Shown: in pieces, positions 34,635 to 47,304 of the stretch | Position numbering within the stretch: the stretch's first letter is position 1 | How the letters are laid out: each line of letters begins with the position of its first letter | Source: Isochrysis galbana | Lineage: Eukaryota; Haptophyta; Isochrysidales; Isochrysidaceae | Direction: 5' to 3' | DNA length: 64,000 bases | Assembly: GCA_018136815.1 (NCBI GenBank) | Contig: CM030931.1 | Coordinates: forward strand, 11,276,612-11,340,611 | The notes under the pieces: generated by a model | What the model was told of the DNA's origin: nothing | Database searches by the model: none | What the model saw: only the letters and a program-made list of their open reading frames with translations | Made by a program: the position numbers and the translations under genes

Positions 34635-36468
34635 ATGGCGGACACGGTCAGACCCGATTCTTACTATGACCTTTCAGACATCTTCCCGCCAGCAACAATC
34701 AACGAACCTTCCACGACCGCGTCAGCTGCCGGCTCGATCGAACGGCCCTCTGCCTATGAGCCTATAGTCATCGCGTGTTCGACAAGCACAATTTCTGCCT
34801 TGGCGCCTACGACCGCGCCCTCTCTCAGTCCCGCTCCCCCTCTGTCCATGGGAGCAGCGGGAACCTCTTTTGGCTAAGGCTGTGAACATGATAGACAGAT
34901 ATCATGATATTAGGCTATCTACCTAGCAAAAGCACTATCTCTATCTATCAAGATAGCGAAAGAGCACTATCTCTATCTATCAAGATAGCTGTGATGACAA
35001 AGCTATTAACAACCTATTAATAGTCACCGAGCTTACAGGCTACAGGCTTGCACGCGGCGCGCGGAAGACAACTGATGGGGGCGCGCGGAGCTAAGTAAGG
35101 GCGCGCTGCGCGCGCGAACCACACACACACACAACAAGCACTCACTCACAATTCATTCCCGCCAGCAAGGAGTGCTCCAAAGTTGCATCCGATTGCCCTG
35201 CCTTCATGTCGTCGTGCAGCCGTCCGGCTTTCGAGAAGGCGTGCTCCACGCCAGCTGACGAGGCCGGGCGTCCAAGGTATGGCGACTGCCTCTCGCGCCC
35301 CGCGCCGATCGAAGGGCTACAGCAGTCTCGCGCCTACTGCCCACGTATTGTAAGTACTTAGTACTCACTCTCGCGCTTTTCGGGCGCGCCCTCCGCCTTA
35401 ATCAATACCTTTTACGGTACTCTATCTCTATCTATTTATAGGTAGGAGCTTGAGCTTTGTTTGTGCTTTGTGCTAGTGCGCACAACGACACATATTGGTT
35501 CGACAACCACAACCACACACAACACACAAACGCGCGACTACTACGGGCCGGAGCTAAGGGCTATTGCTATTATCTATACCCAATACCTAATGCCTAATAT
35601 CTAGATATTAGGTATCTACTTGGCAAATCGCACTATCTCTATGTATCAAGATAGCCGAAGGGCACTATCTCTATGTATCAAGATAGCTGAAAGGCACTAT
35701 CTACTTCAAACATGTTAGCTCCAAACCAAACCTATTCACAGCCTTACTTTCGGCCCACAAGGGGTCCACTTCGTCGGATCCGGCGGCTCCTCCGAGCCTC
35801 TGCAAGACCCTTCGAACACCGCGGCGCCATCCACAGCTCCGTCAGACGAGCCGCTGCTCGTAGATCCATTTCGCGAGCGAGCCGAGCTCTCCTTCCTCGG
35901 GACCTCGGGCTACCCGAAGCTCGACCCCCATGCCCACCCGCTCGAAGACAGCGCTTGGGAACACGTGAGCGAGGCTCCCTCCGCCGCTGACCTCTTGGCC
36001 GGTCGCCTCGCCTACATGCAGTCCGCGATCGAAGCTCAACGACTTCGAGACGAGAAGCGCGACCGAGAGCACACCGCTCTCCTCGAGATGATAGCGGGCC
36101 TTAACGCCCATGTCATAGCCTTGCGGGCTTCCACCACCCCGACGGCCGCGGAAGAGATGGCGGACCCTCCGGCGCCGAAGCCGCTACCTCCTTCGACTGC
36201 GCGCCCGCCGGAGCCTCATTCGGCTGCCCCACTTCTCACTTCGGTGAGGGCGCTCCCTTACGCCCCTCGCTCTGCTTCTCGGGTTGATTTCACTCCCGCT
36301 CCCGTCTACGGGCATCCCGAAGATCTCCACGCACCACCGGTACCCTTCACGCCTAGACCCCACTGCACGCCTCGCCGTGAGGACGCCAGCGCTCCGCCGT
36401 TGTCAACCATGGGTCTTCGCGCCGCGCCTCCGATGTCGACGCCAAGGTTAAAAAAAAAATCTTCTTAA
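34635..36468 (+). pseudogene. gag gene of an LTR retrotransposon, split by a hAT-like insertion
   Basis: The ATG at 34,635 opens 79 codons ending in GTSFG; the frame then enters an inserted element at 34,875. After it, at 35,755, the same product resumes as PQGVHFVGSGG and runs to 36,468. If the insert and one target copy are ignored, the frame is continuous across the joint. Downstream comes an acidic segment (PSDEPLLVDPFRERAEL), a coiled coil at about 35,990-36,130 (LAYMQSAIEAQRLRDEKRDR) and a Pro-rich tail. The order matches the gag at 3,170. The frame ends in an A-run with SS before any capsid-like domain. Confidence 0.65.
34867..35754. mobile_element. non-autonomous hAT-like element inside gag
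   Basis: The element proper is 34,875-35,746 (872 bp). Terminal inverted repeats start TAAGGCTGTGAA at both ends. It is flanked by CTTTTGGC (34,867-34,874) and CTTTCGGC (35,747-35,754), an 8-bp target duplication with one change. Subterminal tandem units GCACTATCTCTAT.TATCAAGATAGC occur near both ends (34,940-34,990 and 35,630-35,700), in the manner of transposase-binding repeats. No transposase frame is seen inside. Confidence 0.8.
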
Positions 36469-36752
36469 AAATTCCCGCTACATGCGCGGCGTGAGGCAGC
36501 GTGCTATTGAACCTCCCTACTACCCAACCCTAACCCCTATCAACCCCCTTCCCCTTCCCCAGTTCCCTCTTTAGCGGAGAAGCCGGTTCCAGGGAGGCCG
36601 TGCGCGCTGCTTCGGCCGGGAGTCGGAGAGAAGGGGGCGGGAGACTGTGGCTTCTCTTGTGTTCTTACTTTTATCGGATTACCCTCCTTGGAGTCCGTAT
36701 GATCCCGCTTTGGTCTCCGCCAGGTTTATTGCTAGTAAGTATGTTATCCATC

Positions 36753-37130
36753 CTAAGTGATGTTTCGTATATCCAATTCTCTCGCCGCCTGCGAGAGGTC
36801 CTCCGATGCTACAAGGTTGAAATCTTTATCCACCGTGTAAAGGGGGCTTATCATCTTCTTTAGATGCTTATTACTCGGGGCGTGTAGCCCCATCTTCTCC
36901 CGTTGCCCCTTAAGTCTTTGGAAGAAACCGGTTTTCGCCGTTGCTAATAGGTGGTATCTAGTGAGAATTGCCCTAAGGATCGATCTTGCGGACCTACCAT
37001 CCGCGTTGCCATATTGTATGTTGTAGAAGTCCGTAAGGATGTACCTCCACGCCAGGATACCTAAGTATCCCGAGGAGGGGTGAGGCCTGTCCACTTGGTA
37101 GCAAAAAAGACGCTGGGTCGGCGCGCGCTC
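36753..37130 (-). pseudogene. LINE C-terminal region, copy 2
   Basis: Minus-strand frame with RLFCYQVDRPHPSSGYLGIL, then WRYILTDFYNIQYGNADGRS, LHAPSNKHLKKM and SPLYTVDKDFNLV, ending in DIRNIT. It corresponds to the region after the zinc finger in the plus-strand copy at 21,980-22,423, but here the frame is intact. The finger itself is missing, so the fragment is truncated at its 5' end (near 37,130). Confidence 0.65.
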
Positions 37131-37234
37131 CATCGCTAAAACTATAACAATAGTTTTTCTCGACGCCAAGGTTAGAGCATCCGCCTGACCCAGGACCCAG
37201 GGTACGCGGTAACCCCGATACCGATTCCGGGAAC

Positions 37235-37430
37235 GAGCCTCAGCCGGAGATCATAAACCACATTTTATGATCTCGGAACGGGCGCAAAGTGCACAATGGC
37301 ATCGACAATGTCAAGAAGTGGGAAACACCGTCCATTCGCTAATCTGGGTACTAGAAAGGACCAGCTGCAAGACTTCAATCGACTACAGCAAGCCCAGGCC
37401 GACACAACCACCTACAACCGACTTACTACC
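37235..37430 (+). repeat. three-copy hairpin repeat, copy 2
   Basis: Close relative of 28,093-28,312: same opening AACGAGCCTCAGCCGG, same GATCATAAACC..TTTATGATC inverted repeat and same ACAACCGACTTAC end. It lacks a GGGAAACT duplication present in copy 1. Confidence 0.6.
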
Positions 37431-37460
37431 ACGAGGTCCCAACCGAGGTTTTGAATGTGA

Positions 37461-38312
37461 ATGAAGAGCATCTCCGCAGAAGTGGGGTTGCGACCGTGGC
37501 AGTTTGTGGCTCCTCTTACTGCCCTCACGCGGAAGGGCTGCGACGTGGCAAAGGAGTCCCAGTCTGAGGAATGTCGCCGAGCTATCAAAGAGCTCAAGAC
37601 AGCGATCACTTCGGAGCCCGTCTTGACTCCACCCAGGGATGATCGGCCCTTCATTGTCAAGACCGATGGGGCTAGCAAGTTGGGCATCGCCGGCATCCTC
37701 TCGCAGCTGGGAGACGATAACCGTGAACGAGTCGTTGGGTACTACGCTCGCAGTCTCACCTCGGCCGAACGCCATTGGACGGTGACCGAGATTGAACTCT
37801 TGGCTGCCCTGGAATCCATCCGAAATTGGCGACCCTACCTTTGGGAGCGTCGGTTCAAGTTAGTCGTCGACCACTCTGCGCTGCGATGGCTGCATACCAT
37901 GAAGGATCAAGTAGCCGGTGGGCCAGCCTCTCGGCTGACTCGGTGGGCTCTCAAGTTGGCTGAGTACCGGTTCGATGTCGAACATAAACCAGGAGCTGTT
38001 CATCAGGATGCTGACGGACTCTCCCGGCTAGCATCCCTGGAGCCGGAGCACGAAGACGAACCACTCGCCGGCCCAGCGTCACTAGCGGCGCGTGAGCCTA
38101 GCTCAGAGTCTCTAGCCGAGCAAGAACGGTCCCATCCGGTGGCTGCCATCACGTGCTCCGTAGCTACGGCGCGAGGGCTTCAAGCTTTGGACCGATCTCA
38201 ACGTCGAGCCTCCGATTCCGGGCCCGCCATCCAATCCAGTTATTTGGCTCCGGGTACCCCGTTTGCTGTTCGGGGAAAACGACGGCCCCCAGTAGCCACA
38301 GTAGCTATCGAT
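37461..38312 (+). pseudogene. Ty3/gypsy reverse transcriptase end and RNase H fragment
   Basis: About 200 residues match the RT connection and RNase H of Ty3-type pol: FVAPLTALTRKG at the start, AIKELKTAITSEPVLTPP, FIVKTDGASKLGIAGILSQL (RNase H first Asp), YYARSLTSAERHWTVTEIEL with the conserved Glu, LVVDHSALRWL (Asp/His) and AVHQDADGLSRL at the end. The RT fingers and palm are missing upstream, and the frame downstream runs into a G-run and GA microsatellite, so no integrase follows. A truncated relic. Confidence 0.8.
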
Positions 38313-38313
38313 C

Positions 38314-39774
<1,461 letters not shown>

Positions 39775-42212
39775 TCACACCTTGTTACTACCTGGAGTAC
39801 TCGGGGTGTCAACGGCTTTCGCGACAGCTGGGCCTGGCAAGGCGACATTGCACCAACCCTTGCGGCGGCTCTTGGTCAAGCCGAGCGCTAGGAAGACGAG
39901 CACCGCTGCAAGGAAGATGAAGTACAGCACGATGGTGCTAGCGGTGGATGAGGGAGGCTCTTCCTCTGAGTCAAAAGGGATACCGTACAACGAATCTGAG
40001 CGCGTGCGAACGTATCCAGAGGCGACTTGATACAAACCACCAATGATGAGCAGAGCGCCGCCAATGATGTGGATGAGATTCCACGTGAACGGGCTCACAG
40101 TACGCAATGAGCGGACCCTCGTGATGTCCGCCGGAGCTTGTGCGGCAGGCGCGTGAGCGTCTACACGCGGGGAGATGCCGAACAGCAGGCTGAATAGAGG
40201 CTGCATGAATGTCAAGAGGAATACAAGGACTCCCACAATTTCGTGGCCGTGATTGAAGTGGCTGCCAGGCGGCGTCATGCTGAGCGCGATGATGAAGCCG
40301 ATCAACGCGAAGAGCAACCCCAAAAGGGCGAGAGCCCGATGCAACTTACACCAGAGGCCAAACTCAAGTACGGTGCCCCAGGTGAGAATGATGGCGACCG
40401 AGCTTGGGTAGAATAGACCAAAGGCAAACACCATGCACAAGCCGTGGGCGAGGTGCTTGCCAACCACGTCCGCTCGTAAGCCTTGCATAGACCAAGACTC
40501 GCCATTGGAGGTCGGCGGAAGAGGAGGAGTAGCAGATGGGTGAGAAGGGGATGGATGTGACGATGGCAGTGAGGGCGGCGAGGGTGGCTGCGGTGGTGGG
40601 GGCCGAGGCTGCTTGCCGGGGGGTATGGCGGCGGTGGGGGCGGCTTCGGAGGGGGGGGAGGCTGCGATGGTGGTGATGGCAGTGGCGAGGGAGGCGGCAG
40701 GGGCGGCGATGCGGGGCTCGATGGGGGATGATACGGCACTGGAGGTGGCGGCGGAAGCGGCGAGGGGGGCGGCGGAGGTGGCGGAGGTAGCGGAGGTGAT
40801 GGAGGAGGCGAAGGCGGTGACGGCGGGGCGGGGGGGTCTGGGGCGGTGAAGGTAGCGATGGGGGAGGCGGTGAGGGCGAGGGTGGCAGCGGGGACGGCGG
40901 CGGAGGCGGTGGGCTAGGTGGGGCGCTAGGCGGGGGTGGGTTCCCAGGAGGAGGCGGAGTGGGCGGAGGGCCCCAAGGTGGTGGTGGTGGTGGCGGCGGC
41001 GGCGAAGGTGGCTGCGAGGGTGGCGGCGGTGAGGGCGGCGGAGGTGCTCCTGGTGGTGTCAACGGGGGCGGTGCCGTCGGAGGGGGCGAGGGTGGCGAGG
41101 GCGGCCTGGGCGGAAGCGATGGGGGTGGCGTGGGCGGCGGCCGGGGCGGCGCAGGAGGTAAAGGTGGAGGTGATGGCGGCGCTGGTGGGAGCGGTGGAGG
41201 TGACGGGGGTGGCTGAGCTGGGAGAGGGCTAGGAGGCGGAGCGGGCGGTGGGGAGATGGGGGGCGGAGGTGAGGGAGGTGGCGGTGAAGGAGGTGGCGGG
41301 CTAGGCTGAGGAGGACTAGGGGATGGTGGCGGAGAGGGCGGTGGTTTCGGCGGCGATGGGGGTGGCTTTGGCGGAGAAGGCGGTGGAGGAGGGCTGAAGC
41401 TCCATAGTTGAAGCCGTCTACGCTCATTATACTCGTGAAAACGTGCGTCCTTGCACTCAAACATCTGTGTGGGCAGAGAGACAGCGTATGTCAACTCAAA
41501 GAGACTCCCGCCGCTCTGGGGTTTGACGATTATTGCGGACAGGAGCACGAGTACTGGGGATAGGGAAAAGACGGCAAGGAGCGTACGTGAATACCCTTGT
41601 CAGCGATGACGCCCTCCAGTGAGACTGTATCCGGCAGAAATCCATGCCATGGGCCACATACAACGGCGACGAGCTCTAGTTCGATACCCTCTGCGCGGAG
41701 GAATTCCAGTAGGACATCCTTGGAGAGGAGTCGAGGCTCCTTGCTACCAGAGAGAGATGTGATGCTCTGCAGCAGCGGTAAAAGTAGCGTAGGCGGAGCT
41801 AGACGTAAGCTAGGTAGTGCCGAGCTCTCACCCTTTGAGCGAAACTCCTCTGCACCAGCCAATCAGCCCCTCACCCCCCTACCCTCCCTGTACTCTTCTT
41901 CCTGCCCTGCCCTCGTCTCCCCCTCTCAACCCCCTCTTCCTTCCCTCATCCTCTCCGATTCCATTCCCCGCAGCTCCCTCTGCTCCCCCCCCCCCTCCTC
42001 CCCCTCCTTTTCGCCTTCTCTCCTCTCCTACTCCCCTCGCCCTCTCTGTGCGTGGCAGTCACCGTGGCTTGTCCTCCGATGAGCTTGAGGCACTGCGCAA
42101 CAGGGACGAGCGCGTGTTGCGCCGGCTGTATCCCACTGGTGCACACCTCGCGCTCCGCGCCCACGAAGGCGAGCAGGCCGGCGAGGGCGAGCAGATCGCG
42201 AGCCATCACCAT
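39775..42212 (-). CDS. secreted proline-rich protein fused to cytochrome b561 domain
   Basis: Exons on the minus strand: 42,212-42,063; 41,766-41,595; and a long last exon from 41,553 to 39,775. Residues 1-19 are a signal peptide. An unrecognised extracellular domain of about 140 residues follows (Cys-containing; FLRAEGIELELVAVVC). Then about 280 residues of SPP/PPPSPP repeats, like extensin or pherophorin spacers. The end is a cytochrome b561 domain with heme-ligand His in HLAHGLCMVF, CKLHRALALLG, HFNHGHEIVGVL and WNLIHIIGG, and five or six helices. Such b561 domains move electrons across membranes. The Pro-rich part uses three frames in turn, switching at C-runs near 40,830 and 40,620, so either the consensus has indels or the gene is damaged. 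Exon 2 borders are less certain than the b561 end. Confidence 0.72.
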
Positions 42213-42901
42213 TGGAAGGGCGACGGTTGAGCCGAGCTCACGGCGGAGAGCCGAGCGGATCGGACGAGCGGATCGGACGAGCGCCCGCGAGTAGTAGAAG
42301 AGCGAGAGAGAGATCAGAGAAGAAAAGAGGGGGAGAGGGGAGTCCCACAAAGCGGTCCCCCGCGGACTTCTGATGCGGAGAGAGAAGGGGAAAGACGTGC
42401 CCGGGGGAGGGGGAGAGGAGGGGGGGGGGCAGCAGCCGGCACTCGCCGCTGCTCGCTCTCTCTCTCTCTGCAGAGCTCGCTGCTTTTCTTACAGAGAGTA
42501 CACCACTTTTTTCACGTAGAAGGGGGGGCGGGGACGGGGGTGGCGGCGGCGGGGGGCAGGCTGGAAGTCTCTCCCTCTCTTCTTCTAAACTACCCTCCAC
42601 GCCTTCACAAAGATCTAAACAAGCGACCCATTTCTAGACCAAGCTGCCGGATGGAAGCGCGAGCGAGCGAGCGAGAGAGAGAGAGGGACGAATCTTCTCT
42701 CTTGCCATCGAGAGGAGATCATAAGAAACACGGCGTCTCTCCTCTCATCCGACCCCCCCCCCTTTGGGATACCGGGGGGGGCCGCAGCAGCCGGACTTCC
42801 CCCGCCGCCCGACGAGCCCCGGCGCCCCTCTGCCTGCGAGAGGGCCCGAGAGGGCCCGGCGGGGGGGGCGCAGCGGGGCGGCCACTGGCTGGGCGGGCGG
42901 G

Positions 42902-42933
<32 letters not shown>

Positions 42934-44420
42934 AGGGGAGGTTAGAGGGGAGGGGAGGAAGGTAGGATTCCCCCCTCTTCTAGAGTTCTAAAGTATCCGG
43001 GTAGGTGGGAAATGGCTCCGAGTGGGAGTGCACAGGATAATGTGAATTCTCCTTCAGACACAACTAATTTTATAGGAAGAGGAAATACACCAAAGTCCAA
43101 AGTAAAGCGTAAAGCGGTAGAGAGAAACCCTGGAACACACCCATCTAGCACAAATTCGGTGCCCTTTCTTCGTCTTTCTTTGGTCTTTGGTCTTTGGGTT
43201 GGCTTTGACGTAAGTTTAAGTTTTGTTTTGTAAGGGCCCAAATTTTGTTGTCAAAATTTGAGGGTTGGGCACCTAAATTTTGATCAAAATTTTGACGCTT
43301 TCGAATATTTTGTCCTACTATAACCCTATAACACTCTCCCTCGCACCTTCGACGACGACTGCGTCGTGGACCACGTCGTGCAAAACCTTCAGGCTAGGGA
43401 GGAAAGATGTTATGGGTCGTGAGCTGGGGGACGAGGCGGGGGCGTGAGCCGGCGCCCTGCTGCGCCTCTCTCTCTCCTCGCGTGTCGCATCTTCCAATCT
43501 CCGCGCGGCCCCCTAAGTTTTGTTTCTTTCCAAGCAGTGAAAGGCCCCAAATTTTGGTAAAAAATTTCGATTTCGATTGACCACCCAAATTTGACAAAAA
43601 AATTTACAAAACTTACGTCAACCCCAATCTTTGGGCCCCAGAGACAGTGAGCCAGTAGGCGCTGACTCGAGGCATTGATCATTGATAATAATAATTATCG
43701 TAAATGATTTGATTTGGATTTGGAAAGTTGTCAAGCTTCAACAATCTTTTGGTCACAAGAATAAGACATGTGCCATGTGGTATGTGGCGAGGTAGTCACG
43801 GATACTTTTGGTGAGGTGGTAGCATGTACGAGGCTACCCATCTTTGGGCAATCAGGAAACAGGAAGATATTTTTCGAAGTGGGGGCTTCTTGTTTGCGTG
43901 CCTTGCTGTACTTTGGATAGTTGATAGTTGTCGTAGCTCGTAGCGAGGTTCGAGGTTCACCCCCGATAGCGATAGCGATAGCGATAGCGGCGGCCATGCT
44001 GGCTCTGTGAGTTTGTTGTATTCCAGCCCATCTGAAGGCTGTAGAATCGATATTCGGCTGAGTTTCGAGAGAGGTCATCGTCACCCAACTCAAAACTATT
44101 GAGATGACATATGGCGCGGGAATGGCGGGCATGAGTAGTGTAAAGTGGTGGCCTCGGGCGGGCTGGGGCTTGCGGGCTTGCGGGGGGCCGGCTGCTGGGG
44201 GGCCATGGGCGGCTGGGGCGTGGGGGTGTCATGTCCACGAATCTACAAGTAAACTGGCATCTCCTCTCTCTCTCTCGTCGAATCGCGCACGGCTGCGACT
44301 GACGAGGGGAAGGCACCTGCTAGCGGGAGAACGCCACGGACGCCCCCCACAAGGTGCCGGTGCTGTTCTCCTGCACGCTCTGCCGGGCGGCGGCTCTTGT
44401 GCGGTGCTTCCTTCCGCGCC
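42213..44420. other. divergent intergenic region with purine runs and an AT-rich repeat
   Basis: 42,213-42,990 holds the 5' flank of the b561 gene, GA-rich tracts and a G-run of about 30 at 42,903-42,933. 43,205-43,625 is an AT-rich repeat (listed separately). 43,965-43,990 is a GATAGC tandem repeat, and 44,017-44,055 matches 1,890-1,930. No gene seen. Confidence 0.4.
43205..43625. repeat. CAAATTT-rich repeat with inverted TTGACGTAAGTTT ends
   Basis: The left end has TTGACGTAAGTTT at 43,205 and the right end has its inverse at 43,609-43,621. Between them are self-complementary words such as CAAAATTTTG. The right 125 bases recur, inverted, at 61,545-61,665 with only a few differences. No convincing target duplication was found. 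Confidence 0.5.
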
Positions 44421-45530
44421 ATGGATCGGCGCGCGGTGGCACTTGCAGCCCTCGCAGCTGTGGTCATTGCGGTGGCGCTCAGACGGCGGCGGCGGCGGTC
44501 CAAGCCAGTGCTTGCCGTCGACTACGACGAGGTCTGCGTCGGCTACGTTGACGCTTTCGCGCGCTACTGCAATGAGAAGCGTGGCACTGCCGTCAGCCGC
44601 GACGACTTCCATTCGTACCAGTTCTGGCTTGTAGAGGGATGCCGCTTGCGGACCAGGGAGGAGGCCATCGACTGTGTGTATGACTTCCACTCGTCAAAGC
44701 ACTTTGAGCAGATGCAGCCAATCGCCGGCGCCTATGAGGCGCTTCGCCAACTGGTGCGCCAGACGTGCGCCGGGCTATGTGCGAGACATGTGCCGTGCGC
44801 ACGAGGCTGTGCGGTGTGCCTCTTTATTATTCTACCCTGCGATTAGACTGACTCTATGCGCATTGGTTACGTAGTCCACCAAGTACGAGCTCCATGTCGT
44901 CACGTCTCGTCAGGCCAGCATCGAGGATGCCACGCGGGCGCATGCTGCACTCCTGTTCCCCGGGGTGTTCACTGCAATCCATATCGGAAACCACTACGGC
45001 AAGTCAGGAGCAAAACGCTCGAAGCCTCAGGTGTGTCAGAAAAGTACCTCAAGCACTCTTCTAGAATCGTGTACTACATACACTTTTTGAGGGCTGAGGG
45101 CGGTGCGGGGACCAGTGCAGCACACAAGGGCCAGACAAGTGAATGAGAAAAGCAGAGCAGGCATGGCTGGCTTGATTTTGCTTGTGATTGTGGATGCCGG
45201 CAAAAATGTACCTAGTTAGCCTCCCGAAATGCATGGAATGCCTCTCAGATGTGCGCGGATATCGGAGCCGTTGCGCTCATTGACGATTCAATGGATTATG
45301 CGAAGCAATGCGCGGCAGCGGGTATTCGCACTTTTCTTTTCGGAGCATATGCATGGAATGGTGGCGCGGTGGCAGCAGCCGCTTCTGCAGGTGGCACATC
45401 GCTCGGACCTCACGCAACGATAAATCTGAGTAGTGCCTCCGGGTGCCGTGGCGGTGGAGGCCTCGAAGATCTGCCACAAGGTGTTCAGCGGGTGATGACC
45501 TGGAGCGACGTTGTGCGCGAGCTCCTGTGA
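44421..45530 (+). CDS. HAD-superfamily nucleotidase-like phosphatase with N-terminal membrane anchor
   Basis: Three exons: 44,421-44,753; 44,875-45,030; 45,249-45,530; 256 residues, both introns phase 0 and GT-AG. Residues 5-22 form a hydrophobic helix followed by six arginines, which suggests an N-terminal anchor or targeting signal with the catalytic part on the positive side. HAD motifs: DYDEVC (motif I, residues about 36-41), VVTSRQ (motif II), the YGKSGAKRSK lysine (motif III) and LIDDS (motif IV). The order and FHSYQFW, HIGNHYG, FGAYAWN segments fit a eukaryotic HAD group related to 5'(3')-deoxyribonucleotidases; substrate unknown. A Gly/Ser-rich insert precedes the last helix (MTWSDVVREL). 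Confidence 0.85.
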
Positions 45531-45976
45531 TTTTGACGGCGTGGATGCCGTCGATTCTTCTCAGAGATGCTTGGGGGGCCCTTCAACCGTGATTTCGAAG
45601 CCATAAGGCCCGGCCTCTTGTGGTGCATTGTGTCATCGCGGTGGCATGGAGCCTTGAGCCGTGAGGCCCCGGTTTGGTCACTCTTGAAGAGAGAGGGCTT
45701 CTGACAAAGAATGTTTTTGAAGTTTTGAGCTCTGATCGCCTTTAATGCCCAGAGAAAGGCAGAATTGCGTCTTGTGCGCTTGCACATTGTTGCAGTGTTG
45801 CACGTTGATTTGAGGTGCGTGCGCATGCTCATAGCCTGGTCGCCTCACCACTCACCAAGGTTTAAATTATATTTTCCACCTCTCATGGGTGTCCAAGAAT
45901 ATCCCAGGGACCCCCTACCTGCCCTTCAAATTGCCCCCCCCTCCCCCCCAATTCATTGCCCCCCCCCCCGGCGCCC
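45531..45976. other. 3' flank of the HAD gene
   Basis: No gene. The right end is a C-rich stretch into which the next element inserted. Confidence 0.4.
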
Positions 45977-46499
45977 CCCCTTGTCATAGATGCTCCGTTA
46001 GGTATCAGGTCGTCAGGTTTCGGCTCCCTTAGCATGATATCAGGTCCTATTCTCAGCCTAATATCAGGTTCAGATTGTTACGCGATATTATAAGTATAGT
46101 AGTATAGTAGTGATTATCAAAAGAATAGCTTACTTTTATACTTCTGCATTGCTGATCATTTATTATAATTATTAATTACCCCCAGACGCTAATCTATCTA
46201 ACCTCTGTGTTGAGTCGCCACGGAGGAGAGGGGGGGGGGGGGGGGGCTCCTCACTCGTCTTGACTCCCCTCATGCCCTCATGAGGGGCGAGAACCACCCA
46301 TCCCCCCTTTCCCCCGCTGTTTTTTTCGCTAAGTGTACGACTACTACTACAAGAGAATTCAATTGTCCGCATTATATTTATAGTCGCCTGAGCCCTCGTC
46401 ATGACCTTACATCAAGCCATCAGGTCATCAGGTCTAGAGGACCTAATATCATGATATCAGGACCTAATATCAGCCTAATGGAGCATCTATGCCCCTTGT
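45977..46499. mobile_element. hAT-like MITE with 8-bp target duplication
   Basis: The element is 45,985-46,491 (507 bp). Inverted ends: CATAGATGCTCCGTTAGG on the left, CATAGATGCTCCATTAGG (inverted) on the right, followed on both sides by CAGG/AATATCAGG-type subterminal repeats. CCCCTTGT flanks it on both sides (45,977-45,984; 46,492-46,499). The interior shares the block GGTCCTGATATCATGATATTAGGTCC (cut here into words of it) with the element at 62,613. A G-run lies at 46,230-46,247. No transposase. Confidence 0.88.
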
Positions 46500-47304
46500 C
46501 CTCCCAACGGTTGGCCCAACGATAACGCCAAACGCCATGGCCATCGGTGAGGCTGCCGTCTCAGCTCTCAGCGTCAGCGCGCCGCGTTACCATCGCGAAA
46601 GTCGAACGTGGGACGGGCCTCCCCATCACCCACGCACCCACGACTGCGGCCGGTAGGCCGACGCCTAGCGACTCTCTCTCGGAGCCTGGGAGCTGGCGGA
46701 AGATAGCCGCCGCCGGTGGCGGGGGGGGGGGGGGGGGGGCGGTCCGAATTTGATCTGTGGGCTGATTGCTTGTTGGGATGCCCTTTTTCGGCACATTGTG
46801 AGCCATCAGCGGCATGGCGAGTGGCGAAAGCGCTTGTGGAGTGAGTCGTGCGCAGGGCTCTCCAAGAATTTGACTTCTGCGCCGGCTGCTTCGCTCAGCA
46901 GAATATTCTCTTCTACCTTCACTAGCCGGCCGCTGTTGTTCTCGACATATATCAGCCGTCACACAAGGCACTAATTGGTTATCATTAGCACTGGGCCCGT
47001 CCCCGTCCCCCCTCTGCCTACACACACATGCTCAAAAGCGCCGGGGCTGAAGGGAGATCGGGCACAAGATGATGTCGGCAATAGTGAATGTGACGCTCCG
47101 GCGCATAGTACCTCCTGGCCACAACCAATATTTTGGTGCGTACGAGAATGAGTTTGGCCCTTCATCCTCCCCTGCCTCAAGGAGATGTTGTCTCGGGGAG
47201 AGGTGGGAGGGAATGTTCAAAACATGATAATTGCACAAACTTGTATAGCCATGCACTTTTCTGAGCTCGTCTGAGCGCGTCTGAGCGCGTCTGAGCGCGT
47301 CTGA
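46500..47304. other. 3' flank of the O-methyltransferase gene
   Basis: No gene seen. 46,718-46,739 is a G-run. 47,261-47,304 consists of four copies of CTGAGCGCGT (the first degenerate) that touch the O-methyltransferase stop codon. Confidence 0.4.

Noticed and set aside
40613-41232. Gly- and Ala-rich plus-strand frames opposite the b561 gene
   Set aside because: Shadow of the minus-strand SPP repeats, whose frame joins a signal peptide and a b561 domain.
41595-42212. DOMON domain in front of the b561 part
   Set aside because: Expected from known b561 fusions, but no DOMON pattern could be recognised, so it is left as an unknown domain.
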